A stretch of 16,528 nt of DNA, taken from NCBI GenBank assembly GCA_031267775.1, contig JAIRYL010000066.1, positions 1 to 16,528 of the forward strand, read 5' to 3'. Source of the stretch: Tannerellaceae bacterium. Its GTDB lineage: Bacteria > Bacteroidota > Bacteroidia > Bacteroidales > Tannerellaceae. Positions 6,339 to 13,960 of the stretch are shown one piece after another (position 1 is the first letter of the stretch; each line of letters opens with the position of its first letter). The position numbers and the translations under genes were made by a program. Below the pieces are notes generated by a model, which saw nothing but the letters and a program-made list of their open reading frames with translations, ran no database searches and was not told where the DNA came from.

Positions 6339-7424
6339 TTAAAGTTCCGATTCTTTTAACCGTTCGGCATTTTCTGCCACAATCAACTGATCGATGCAAT
6401 CCTGTATGTCTCCATCCATAAACGCAGAAAGATTGTAAATAGTATAATTGATACGGTGGTCTGTGATGCGTCCCTGCGGATAATTATACGTGCGTATTTT
6501 GGCCGACCGGTCGCCCGACGATACCATCGTTTTCCGTTTGGATGTAATTTCGTCCAGGTATTTTTGATATTCCATATTGTAGATGCGGGTTCGGAGTTCA
6601 ACCATCGCTTTCGCTTTATTTTTCAATTGCGATTTCTCGTCCTGGCACTGTACGGTTACGCCTGTGGGAATATGCACCAGGCGGATGGCCGAATAGGTGG
6701 TATTAACAGATTGTCCGCCGTGTCCGGATGCGCAGAATATGTCTGTGCGGATATCCGAATCTTTGATTTCTACGTCGAACTCTTCGGCTTCCGGCAGCAC
6801 GGCGACAGTAGCTGCCGAGGTATGTACCCGCCCTTGCGTTTCTGTTTGCGGGATGCGCTGCACGCGGTGTACGCCCGATTCATATTTCAATATGCCGTGT
6901 ACGCCTTCGCCGGCTACGGTAAATATAATTTCTTTGAACCCGCCGGACGTGCCTTCGGTATGACTGGTAACTTCTACTTTCCACCCTTTGTTTTCGCAGT
7001 ATTTTACATACATGCGGTACAGGTCGCCGGCAAATATAGCCGCTTCGTCTCCTCCCGTGCCTCCCCGTATTTCTACGATCGCATTTTTTTCGTCTTGCGG
7101 ATCGGCGGGGACAAGGAGCAGTTTTATTTCTTCTTCCAATGCGGGGATACGCGGATTACAAGCTTCCAGTTCTTCGCGCGCCATGTCGCGCATTTCGGGG
7201 TCTTGTTCGGTTTCCAGCAGTTTTTTAGCCTCCTGTATTCCGTCTAATACTTTTACGTATTGGGCGCGCGCGGTCACAATTTTTTCTAAATCGCGGTATT
7301 CTTTATTGAGCTTTACAAACCGTTTCATATCGGCTATCACCGCCGGGTCGGCAAGTAATGTGCCTACTTCTTCCAAACGGCTTGCCAGTCCGTCCAACCT
7401 GCTTAGTAAATTACGTTCTGCCAT
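6339..7424 (-). CDS. prfA: Peptide chain release factor 1
   Basis: RF1 reads UAA and UAG in the ribosomal A site and triggers peptide release. The 361 residues match the family. Residues 1 to about 100 are the helical N-terminal domain; the codon-reading motif is PQT at 192-194 (PxT, as in RF1, rather than the SPF of RF2), followed by ETQGRVHTSA; and the catalytic GGQ is at 236-238 in SGHGGQSVN. The GGTGGDEA motif lies at 121-128. E. coli RF1 has PAT at the codon-reading site; Gln in the middle is, as I recall, usual in Bacteroidota. Its ATG follows the purM stop by five bases, suggesting coupled translation. The Gln of GGQ is normally methylated by PrmC, which is not in the window. Confidence 0.96.
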   Translation of the reverse strand: MAERNLLSRLDGLASRLEEVGTLLADPAVIADMKRFVKLNKEYRDLEKIVTARAQYVKVLDGIQEAKKLLETEQDPEMRDMAREELEACNPRIPALEEEIKLLLVPADPQDEKNAIVEIRGGTGGDEAAIFAGDLYRMYVKYCENKGWKVEVTSHTEGTSGGFKEIIFTVAGEGVHGILKYESGVHRVQRIPQTETQGRVHTSAATVAVLPEAEEFDVEIKDSDIRTDIFCASGHGGQSVNTTYSAIRLVHIPTGVTVQCQDEKSQLKNKAKAMVELRTRIYNMEYQKYLDEITSKRKTMVSSGDRSAKIRTYNYPQGRITDHRINYTIYNLSAFMDGDIQDCIDQLIVAENAERLKESEL

Positions 7425-7429
7425 TCTGA

Positions 7430-8596
7430 TTAATAGATAAAACGACCGTTTTCGGTTTCAATAATTAATTCGTTCCTGTCGGCGTCTGCTACAAATCCTA
7501 CCCTTTGCGCGTCCACGCCCAAGCGCCGGCTGATACGGATTGCCTCGTCGGCATGTTCGGGCGGCAGGTAAATTTCCATCCGATGCCCCATATTGAATAC
7601 CTTATACATTTCTTTCCAGTCTGTACGGCTTTGTTCCTGTATAATACGGAAAAGGGGCGGGGTGGGGAAGAGATGATTCTTCACCACCTTCTTGTTTTGT
7701 ACAAAGTGCATCACTTTGGTCTGCGCGCCTCCCGAACAATGTATCATCCCGTGAATTTCGGGGCGAAGTTTATCCAGTAACGCTTTTACAACCGGGGCGT
7801 AGGTGCGGGTAGGAGAGAGGAGTAATTTTCCGGCGTCGACGCCCAGCTCCTCTATCCTGTCGGTAAGTTTGAAATGTCCCGAATAGACAAGATCCGGCGA
7901 TACGGCCGAATCGTAGCTTTCCGGGTATTTTGAAGCCAGGTAACCGGCAAATACGTCGTGGCGGGCAGATGTAAGGCCGTTGCTCCCAATCCCTCCGTTG
8001 TACGATTTTTCGTATAAAGCTTGTCCGCAGGAAGACAGCCCGACAATTACGTCGCCCCCTTTAATCCGGCCGTTATCTATTACGTCCGATCGTTTCATGC
8101 GGCAGGCTACCGTGCTGTCTACAATAATTGTACGCACCAGGTCGCCCACGTCGGCCGTTTCGCCGCCGGTGGCATAACAGCCGATACCCATTTCGCGTAA
8201 TTCGGATAAAAGTTCGTCTGTTCCGTTTATGATGGCCGAAATTACGTCTCCCGGTATCAGCCACTTATTCCGGCCGATAGTAGAAGATACCAGGATATGA
8301 TCCGTAGCGCCCACGCAAAGTAAATCGTCAATATTCATAATCAGGGCGTCTTGGGCGATACCTTTCCATACGGACAAGTCGCCCGTTTCTTTCCAGTAGA
8401 TATACGCTAATGCCGATTTTGTACCGGCGCCATCGGCATGCATGATGTTGCAATAAGCCGGGTCGCCTCCCAAAATATCGGGTATAATTTTGCAAAAAGC
8501 CTTAGGAAACAGTCCTTTGTCAATATTTTTAATGGCGTTGTGCACGTCTTCTTTTGTAGCCGATACGCCGCGCTGATTATAGCGTTGATTGTTCAT
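7430..8596 (-). CDS. purM: Phosphoribosylformylglycinamidine cyclo-ligase (AIR synthase)
   Basis: PurM closes the imidazole ring, converting FGAM and ATP to AIR in purine synthesis. The chosen ATG at 8596 gives 388 residues beginning MNNQRYNQRGVSATKEDVHN. The frame stays open another 27 codons upstream, but that stretch is not conserved-looking and overlaps a promoter element. The AIRS family motifs are present: HADGAGTKS near 53-61, DALIMNIDDLLCVGA at 83-97, ATGGETADVGD at 142-152 and GSNGLTSARHDVF near 204-216. It is about 40 residues longer than E. coli PurM and diverged from it, which is usual for Bacteroidota. A terminator and a -7 element in the 140 bases upstream suggest it heads the purM-prfA-pyrF transcript. 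Confidence 0.88.
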   Translation of the reverse strand: MNNQRYNQRGVSATKEDVHNAIKNIDKGLFPKAFCKIIPDILGGDPAYCNIMHADGAGTKSALAYIYWKETGDLSVWKGIAQDALIMNIDDLLCVGATDHILVSSTIGRNKWLIPGDVISAIINGTDELLSELREMGIGCYATGGETADVGDLVRTIIVDSTVACRMKRSDVIDNGRIKGGDVIVGLSSCGQALYEKSYNGGIGSNGLTSARHDVFAGYLASKYPESYDSAVSPDLVYSGHFKLTDRIEELGVDAGKLLLSPTRTYAPVVKALLDKLRPEIHGMIHCSGGAQTKVMHFVQNKKVVKNHLFPTPPLFRIIQEQSRTDWKEMYKVFNMGHRMEIYLPPEHADEAIRISRRLGVDAQRVGFVADADRNELIIETENGRFIY

Positions 8597-8616
8597 GGAT
8601 GCGTCAATTTGGATTG

Positions 8617-8624
8617 CAAATGTA
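8617..8624 (-). promoter_or_regulatory. -7 promoter element of purM
   Basis: The minus strand reads TACATTTG, a full match to TAnnTTTG, with a predicted start about 15 bases before the purM ATG at 8596. The sequence before it is very AT-rich, but no clear TTTG is found at the -33 distance. It lies just beyond the terminator of the upstream gene, where a new transcript would be expected. Confidence 0.5.
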
Positions 8625-8651
8625 CTATTTTTTATTTTTATTGACTGATAA

Positions 8652-8688
8652 ACTTGAAAAAGCGCCGGTTTGCGCATATCGCAACCGG
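8652..8688 (-). terminator. Intrinsic terminator of the glucosaminidase gene
   Basis: On the minus strand CCGGTTGCG pairs with CGCAAACCGG (8665-8688) over nine base pairs with one bulge and a five-base loop. It is followed three bases later by a run of five T. It begins about 50 bases after the stop of the glucosaminidase gene and before the purM promoter element, separating the two units. Confidence 0.65.
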
Positions 8689-8736
8689 ATTATTTCTGCG
8701 GAAGCGAAGAATTTCCGGTCGGGGTTTTCATCCTGT

Positions 8737-9669
8737 TTACCTAAGTTTCAATACGTCTCCTTCGGCAGGTATATAATTATCTTTTTTCCCGTTGAGCTTG
8801 TATAAACTCTTTACCTGCACGCCATATTTCTGGGCGATGGAGTGCATGGATTCTCCTATTATCACCAGGTGGTCATAGTAAGGTTTGTCTGCTTTTTTCT
8901 TTTTTTTATCAAGGTAAACAATGTCTCCCCTTTGTAACGGAAAATCGCCGGGCGTTTCGTTTATTTTCTTCAGATTTCCTGCTTTCATATTTGTTTCCGC
9001 CGCTATTTTTTCAAAAGTATCATCGTTTCCGGCGTATACATAAGGGATTCCAAACATTTTCTGTACAGTTCGGGTAACAAGCGCTTTTTGAGAGTCTTTT
9101 TTTGAAGGAGTCGCCGCCGGTTTGGCGTCGGACGTCTTTTTACTGTCTGTCGTAGAATCGAGACGGTATAATTCATATTCTTCAATTATTTTAATCAGTT
9201 TGTTAGCGTAAGCTTTGTCGGTTGCATAACCGCATTTTTGCAATCCTTTCGCCCAGCCTTTGTAATCTTTGGTATTAAGCTTGAATAATTCGGAATAACG
9301 CGAGCGATCTTTCAAGAACAGGGAATGATCGTTGTAAGATTCTTCGGCGTAGGCGTATTTGCGGAAACACTCCTGTTTCTTGTCGTCGTCATGATAAACA
9401 GTGGAGCCATTCCAGTCGTGGCATTTAATACCGAAGTGATTGTTTGCGTTTTTAGCTAAAATGCTTTGCCCCGCGTTTGATTCCAGTAAACCCTGCGCTA
9501 GCGTAACGCTGGCGGGAATCCCGTAGTCCTTTTGTTTTTTAACGGCCAAACTACTATATGTATTAATATATTTCTGATAGATAGACTGGATACTTTGGGT
9601 TTCAGCGTATAAACAATCAGCAGAGATTGTCAGGAGGATCAGGCAAAGTGTTTTACAAATCGAATGCAT
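8737..9669 (-). CDS. Secreted glucosaminidase with two LysM repeats
   Basis: This 310-residue protein is likely an N-acetylglucosaminidase (GH73, PF01832) that cuts peptidoglycan. Residues 1-22 form a signal peptide ending near LYA-ET. The catalytic domain covers about 30-165: LAQGLLESNAGQS carries the probable catalytic Glu63, and NNHFGIKC and the later CGYATDKAYANKLIKII segment match the family. A low-complexity linker rich in Lys, Ser and Ala (172-195) leads to two LysM repeats, about 207-254 and 265-310, which bind peptidoglycan. Between them is a Lys-rich stretch encoded by A-runs. Cys19 is not followed by residues typical of a lipobox, so a soluble periplasmic or secreted form is favoured. 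Upstream is a Bacteroides -7 element with a palindrome, downstream a terminator, so it is probably transcribed alone. It could take part in cell separation or wall turnover. Confidence 0.88.
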   Translation of the reverse strand: MHSICKTLCLILLTISADCLYAETQSIQSIYQKYINTYSSLAVKKQKDYGIPASVTLAQGLLESNAGQSILAKNANNHFGIKCHDWNGSTVYHDDDKKQECFRKYAYAEESYNDHSLFLKDRSRYSELFKLNTKDYKGWAKGLQKCGYATDKAYANKLIKIIEEYELYRLDSTTDSKKTSDAKPAATPSKKDSQKALVTRTVQKMFGIPYVYAGNDDTFEKIAAETNMKAGNLKKINETPGDFPLQRGDIVYLDKKKKKADKPYYDHLVIIGESMHSIAQKYGVQVKSLYKLNGKKDNYIPAEGDVLKLR

Positions 9670-9702
9670 AGGGAATGTGTCTAATTTTTTAAAAAAACGT
9701 TA

Positions 9703-9710
9703 CAAATATA
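9703..9710 (-). promoter_or_regulatory. -7 promoter element of the glucosaminidase gene
   Basis: The minus strand reads TATATTTG, a full match to TAnnTTTG, with a predicted start near 9697 and a leader of about 28 bases to the ATG at 9669. The -33 region (around 9730-9735) reads GTTAAA, a poor match to TTTG. Confidence 0.55.
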
Positions 9711-9713
9711 ATT

Positions 9714-9728
9714 TTATTCTAAGAATAA
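9714..9728. promoter_or_regulatory. Palindrome in the promoter spacer, possible operator
   Basis: TTATTCT and AGAATAA are perfect inverted copies separated by one base. The palindrome begins four bases upstream of the -7 element of the glucosaminidase gene and fills the spacer toward -33, a position where a bound repressor would block the polymerase. It is AT-rich, so chance cannot be excluded. Confidence 0.35.
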
Positions 9729-9929
9729 TATTTAACGCCGGGATGAAAGGTTTTTATTTTTTTCAAAAAGGGCGTTTTTCATTATACCTTTTGCTTATAT
9801 AACAAATCAGGATGGCAATAGTTTAAAAAAATGAGGTTATATTGTTTTTTTCATTTTAAATAGAATGGAGGAGGGTATCGATATTATGCGTTACTTTGCT
9901 GCCGAAAAAATATCAAATATGTTGCAGTT

Positions 9930-11597
9930 ATGAAAGCTGATATTGAAATAGCCCGCGAAACAGGGCTGGAAAAAATTAAGGATATAGCCGAACGGACAGG
10001 TATCCCGCGCGCAAGCGTTCAAAACTATGGGCGGTATATGGCAAAAATTCCGCTGGCGCTGATAGACGAAGAAAAAGTAAGCAAACATAACCTGATACTG
10101 GTTACCGCCATCACTCCCACAAAAACGGGGGTGGGAAAAACTACCGTATCGATTGGTCTGGCGCTTGGATTAAATAAAACGGGCAAAAAAGCGCTTGTGG
10201 CGCTGAGAGAACCTTCGCTGGGGCCTTGTTTCGGCGTGAAGGGGGGAGCGGCAGGGGGAGGATACTCGCAAGTGTTGCCGATGGAAAATATAAACCTGCA
10301 TTTTACGGGAGACTTTCATGCGGTGACTTCGGCGCACAATATGATAACTGCCTTGCTTGATAACTACGTTTATCATACGCGCCATACCTGCGAAGGGTTG
10401 AAGGAGATAAAATGGAAGCGGGCGCTTGACGTAAACGACCGTAGCTTGCGCCAGATTGTGGCCGGACTGGGCGGACCGGCAAATGGAATACCTGTCGAGA
10501 CGGGTTTTGACATTACGCCGGCGTCGGAGATTATGGCCATCCTGTGCCTGGCTGCCGACATGGACGACTTGAAGCGGCGCATTGGCGATATCCTGCTGGG
10601 ATATACGAACGACGACCAACCGTTTACGGTTAACAGCCTGGGCGTTACCGGAGCTATTACCGTTTTGCTGAAAGACGCCTTGCTGCCAAACTTGGTTCAG
10701 ACAACCGAAAATACGGCCGCTTTTGTGCATGGAGGGCCTTTCGCCAATATTGCTCATGGATGCAACTCTGTGGTGGCTACAAAAATGGCGCTAACCTTTG
10801 GCGAATACGTGGTGACCGAAGCGGGATTCGGCGCAGACCTGGGCGCGGAGAAATTCTTTGATATCAAATGCAGGAAAGCCGGATTACAGCCTAAGCTGAC
10901 CGTAATTGTGGTAACGGCTCAGAGCCTGAAGATGCATGGAGGGGTACCCGAAAATAAGATTAAAGAACCTGATATGGAGGGAATAGAAAAAGGTTTGTCT
11001 AACCTGGGCAAGCATATTGACAATATGCAAGCATTCGGGCAGCAGGTAATTGTTACGTTTAACCGGTTCGCCGCCGATATAGACGAAGAAATAAATAAGG
11101 TAGCCCTGTACTGCCGGCAAAGAGGCGTAGGCTTTGCCGCCAATACCGTATTTGCCGACGGAGGGCAGGGAGGCGTAGATTTAGCCCGGCTCGTAGTGGA
11201 TACGGTTGAAAACAGTCCGTCGGCCCCCTTACATTATATGTATGAAGACGCCGACCCGGTGCGCGATAAAATTACCAAGGTAGCATGCGGCGTTTACGGC
11301 GCGGCGTCGGTAGTTTATACCACGCTGGCCGAAAAAAAGCTCAGGCAGATAGAAGAACTGGGGATAACCCGCTATCCCATCTGTATAGCCAAAACGCAAT
11401 ACTCCTTCTCGTCGGACCCCAAAGCGTACGGCGTGGCGAAAGATTTTGAACTGAAGGTACGCGACGTGGTTATCAATAACGGCGCCGAAATGATTGTAGT
11501 AATCATGGGCGAAATCATGCGCATGCCGGGGCTGCCCAAAGAGCCGCAGGCCAAACGGATAGACATTGTAAACGGATTTGTAGAAGGGCTGAGCTGA
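9930..11597 (+). CDS. fhs: Formate--tetrahydrofolate ligase
   Basis: Fhs makes 10-formyl-tetrahydrofolate from formate, THF and ATP, supplying one-carbon units for purine synthesis and initiator tRNA formylation. The 555 residues match the family. The P-loop TPTKTGVGKTT is at 62-72 (many homologues have TPxGEGK), REPSLGPCFG at 93-102 with the Gly-rich KGGAAGGGYSQV following, and INLHFTGDFHA at 121-131. It ends in MRMPGLPKEPQA, as the family does. The ATG at 9930 gives the usual MKADIEIA start. The 260-base gap upstream is shared with the divergent glucosaminidase gene; I see only a partial promoter match there (TTACTTTG at 9891-9898). No terminator is evident behind it. Within this window it stands alone rather than in an acetogenic cluster. 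Confidence 0.96.
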   Translation: MKADIEIARETGLEKIKDIAERTGIPRASVQNYGRYMAKIPLALIDEEKVSKHNLILVTAITPTKTGVGKTTVSIGLALGLNKTGKKALVALREPSLGPCFGVKGGAAGGGYSQVLPMENINLHFTGDFHAVTSAHNMITALLDNYVYHTRHTCEGLKEIKWKRALDVNDRSLRQIVAGLGGPANGIPVETGFDITPASEIMAILCLAADMDDLKRRIGDILLGYTNDDQPFTVNSLGVTGAITVLLKDALLPNLVQTTENTAAFVHGGPFANIAHGCNSVVATKMALTFGEYVVTEAGFGADLGAEKFFDIKCRKAGLQPKLTVIVVTAQSLKMHGGVPENKIKEPDMEGIEKGLSNLGKHIDNMQAFGQQVIVTFNRFAADIDEEINKVALYCRQRGVGFAANTVFADGGQGGVDLARLVVDTVENSPSAPLHYMYEDADPVRDKITKVACGVYGAASVVYTTLAEKKLRQIEELGITRYPICIAKTQYSFSSDPKAYGVAKDFELKVRDVVINNGAEMIVVIMGEIMRMPGLPKEPQAKRIDIVNGFVEGLS

Positions 11598-11670
11598 TAC
11601 ATTCGCGCCGGTCAGGCAAATTATGTAACAAGATGAAAGCCAAATCCGGGCGTTTTCTGTATTTTATTTC

Positions 11671-11678
11671 TATCTTTG
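11671..11678 (+). promoter_or_regulatory. -7 promoter element of the XRE-cupin operon
   Basis: TATCTTTG matches TAnnTTTG completely and would start transcription about 18 bases before the ATG at 11702. No clear -33 TTTG is seen. Its position argues that the coding start is at 11702 and not at the earlier ATG at 11633. Confidence 0.5.
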
Positions 11679-11701
11679 ACGCTCAATTAAAATTTTATCC
11701 A

Positions 11702-12256
11702 ATGAATGAGCAAATTAAGCAAATAGCAGAACGTCTGGCAGGCCTGCGCGACGCTTTGGAGATTACGCCCGGCGAAATGGCCGGCGCCTGCCATTTGTCG
11801 ACCGCCGAATACCTGGAAATGGAAAGCGGAACGGCAGATATATCGGTAAGCGTTCTGCACCAGATTGCACAGGCTTTCGGGATTGAATTAACGGCGTTAA
11901 TGTTTGGCGACGAGCCTAAGATGACCAGTTATTTTATTACCCGGAAAGGAAAAGGGATTGCCGTGGAACGAACCAAAGCGTACAAATACCAATCGCTGGC
12001 AGCCGGGTTTACGCAACGAAAAGCCGACCCCTTTCTGGTGACGGTACACCCCAAACCGGCCGGCGAACCGGTCTACCTCAATACGCATTCGGGGCAAGAA
12101 TTTAATTTGGTTCTCAAAGGACGTATGCTGCTCCATATCAATGGAAAAGACCTCGTGCTGGAAGAAGGAGACAGCATATACTTCAATGCCGCGCTCCCGC
12201 ATGGCATGAAAGCCCTCGACGACGAGAAAGTAAGATTCCTGGCCATTATCCTATAA
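11702..12256 (+). CDS. XRE-family regulator with C-terminal cupin domain
   Basis: This 184-residue protein joins an N-terminal XRE helix-turn-helix (about 5-65: LAGLRDALEITPGEMA, then LSTAEYLEMESG, then ISVSVLHQIAQAFGI) to a C-terminal cupin (about 110-182: HSGQEFNLVLKGRMLLHINGK, then LEEGDSIYFNAALPHGMKA). His129, Glu133 and His167 occupy plausible cupin metal or ligand positions. Such proteins usually sense a small molecule through the cupin and repress or activate a neighbouring operon. I choose the ATG at 11702; the frame also has an ATG at 11633, but the added 23 residues lack domain character and overlap the -7 element. The stop lies nine bases before the acyl-CoA ligase gene, so the pair is one operon, and control of that operon, including itself, is the likely role. 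The ligand is unknown. Confidence 0.85.
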   Translation: MNEQIKQIAERLAGLRDALEITPGEMAGACHLSTAEYLEMESGTADISVSVLHQIAQAFGIELTALMFGDEPKMTSYFITRKGKGIAVERTKAYKYQSLAAGFTQRKADPFLVTVHPKPAGEPVYLNTHSGQEFNLVLKGRMLLHINGKDLVLEEGDSIYFNAALPHGMKALDDEKVRFLAIIL

Positions 12257-12265
12257 AAAGAAAAC

Positions 12266-13924
12266 ATGTTAGAACGATTTTTAAAACAGACTGCCTTCGA
12301 GTCGCAGGACGACTTTGCAAGGAATTTCAAGGTAAACGTTCCCGGGAATTTTAACTTTGGATACGACGTGGTAGACGCTTGGGCAGAAGAGCAGCCCGGT
12401 AAAAAAGCCCTCTGCTGGACAAACGACCAGGGCAAACAGGCCGATTTTACGTTTGGAGATATTAAAAAGCAGTCCGACCGCGCAGCCGCCTGGTTTCAGT
12501 CGCTCGGAATAGGGCCTGGCGACAAAGTGATGCTTATACTCAAAAGGCGCTACGAATTTTGGTTTGCTATCATCGCCCTGCATAAATTAGGCGCCGTAGC
12601 TATCCCGGCCACCCATCTGCTTACAAAAAAAGATATTATATACAGAAACAACGCCGCAAGCGTAAAAATGATTGTGTGTGCAGGCGAAGATTTTATTTTA
12701 CAACATGTTTCAAGCGCTTTGCAAGAATCCCCTACCGTTTGCGAGCTGGTTTCTATCGGGCCGCTTATTCCGCAGGGATTCAGAGACTTTCATAAGGGGA
12801 CAGAAAACGCCCCGCCCTTTGTAAGGCCTGTCCGAAAGAATGAAAACGGCGATATTTCGCTTATGTACTTCACATCCGGCACGACGGGCCATCCCAAAAT
12901 GGTGGCGCACGATTTTACCTATCCCCTGGCGCATATTTCAACCGGAAGCTACTGGCACAACCTGCATGAAGGCAGCCTGCATCTTACCATAGCGGATACC
13001 GGATGGGGAAAAGCCGTATGGGGAAAATTATACGGGCAGTGGATTGCCGGAGCAACCGTTTTTGTGTATGATCACGAAAAATTTAATCCGGCCGATATGC
13101 TGCGGATGATACAGCAATATGGCGTTACGTCTTTGTGCGCCCCGCCTACCATCTTCCGTTTTTTGATTCGCGAAGACCTCTCCCGCTACGATTTATCGTC
13201 CCTCCAGTATTGCACCATTGCAGGAGAGGCGTTAAACCCGGCCGTTTTCAATACCTTCCGCAGCCTCACCGGAATAAAGCTTATGGAAGGATTCGGACAG
13301 ACGGAAACTACGCTGACTGTCTGCACTTTTCCGTGGACGGAGCCAAAACCCGGATCGATGGGGAAAGCCAATCCGCAATATGACGTAGACTTGCTGCGCA
13401 TGGACGGAACGCCGGCCGAAGACGGCGAACAGGGCGAAATAGTGGTGCGATACGGCGAAACGCCTCCCTTAGGCCTGTTTAAAGAATATTATCGCGACAG
13501 GGCGCTTACCGGGCAGGCGTGCTGCGACGGAATTTATTACACGGGCGACGTAGCGTGGAGGGATGAAGATGGATACTATTGGTTTGTAGGCCGGACGGAT
13601 GATGTGATAAAAAGCTCCGGATACAGGATTGGACCCTTTGAGGTGGAGAGCGCGCTGATGACGCATCCCGCCGTTGTGGAGTGCGCTGTTACCGGAACGC
13701 CCGACGAAGTGCGCGGACAGGCGGTTAAGGCTACCGTCGTCTTGTCAAAAGAATACAAAAGCCGGGCGAACGACGCGCTGGTAAAAGAAATTCAGGATCA
13801 TGTAAAGCGAGTGACCGCCCCGTACAAATATCCCCGGATTGTAGAGTTTGTAGACGAACTTCCGAAAACGATCAGCGGTAAGATCCGGCGCGTGGAAATA
13901 AGGGAAAAAGACAGGGAGGAATAA
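12266..13924 (+). CDS. AMP-forming acyl-CoA synthetase
   Basis: The 552-residue enzyme belongs to the ANL superfamily and most resembles acetyl/medium-chain acyl-CoA synthetases, which activate a carboxylic acid with ATP and pass it to CoA. The core motifs are intact: YFTSGTTGHPKM at 201-212, GFGQTETT at 342-349, YYTGD at 424-428, GRTDDVIKSSGYRIGPFEVE at 442-461, and PKTISGKIRR at 533-542 with the catalytic Lys539. TADTGWGKAVWGKLYG-like residues near 243-257 (DTGWGKAVWGK) match the medium-chain group. The substrate cannot be read from sequence. It is nine bases behind the XRE-cupin gene; that pairing recurs, as I recall, in Bacteroidales and suggests substrate-responsive control. proB begins 36 bases later with no terminator between, so transcription may continue into proBA. 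Confidence 0.9.
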   Translation: MLERFLKQTAFESQDDFARNFKVNVPGNFNFGYDVVDAWAEEQPGKKALCWTNDQGKQADFTFGDIKKQSDRAAAWFQSLGIGPGDKVMLILKRRYEFWFAIIALHKLGAVAIPATHLLTKKDIIYRNNAASVKMIVCAGEDFILQHVSSALQESPTVCELVSIGPLIPQGFRDFHKGTENAPPFVRPVRKNENGDISLMYFTSGTTGHPKMVAHDFTYPLAHISTGSYWHNLHEGSLHLTIADTGWGKAVWGKLYGQWIAGATVFVYDHEKFNPADMLRMIQQYGVTSLCAPPTIFRFLIREDLSRYDLSSLQYCTIAGEALNPAVFNTFRSLTGIKLMEGFGQTETTLTVCTFPWTEPKPGSMGKANPQYDVDLLRMDGTPAEDGEQGEIVVRYGETPPLGLFKEYYRDRALTGQACCDGIYYTGDVAWRDEDGYYWFVGRTDDVIKSSGYRIGPFEVESALMTHPAVVECAVTGTPDEVRGQAVKATVVLSKEYKSRANDALVKEIQDHVKRVTAPYKYPRIVEFVDELPKTISGKIRRVEIREKDREE

Positions 13925-13960
13925 CGGCGGGGACGGCTTTTTTCTACGTAAAAATGCAGG

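Noticed and set aside
6456..7247. Open frame of 263 codons on the plus strand
   Set aside because: It lies wholly antisense to prfA and has an aromatic-rich composition typical of a reverse-strand shadow.
8597..8677. Upstream extension of PurM by 27 codons
   Set aside because: The extension overlaps the -7 element and part of the terminator region, and the conserved family start is at 8596.
9670..9929. Search for a small gene or RNA between the glucosaminidase gene and fhs
   Set aside because: Only AT-rich sequence, the glucosaminidase promoter elements and a partial -7 match for fhs were seen; no hairpin with a T-run and no plausible small frame.
11633..11701. Upstream extension of the XRE-cupin protein from an ATG at 11633
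   Set aside because: The 23 added residues look non-coding, and a full -7 promoter element lies inside them; the ATG at 11702 starts directly before the helix-turn-helix.
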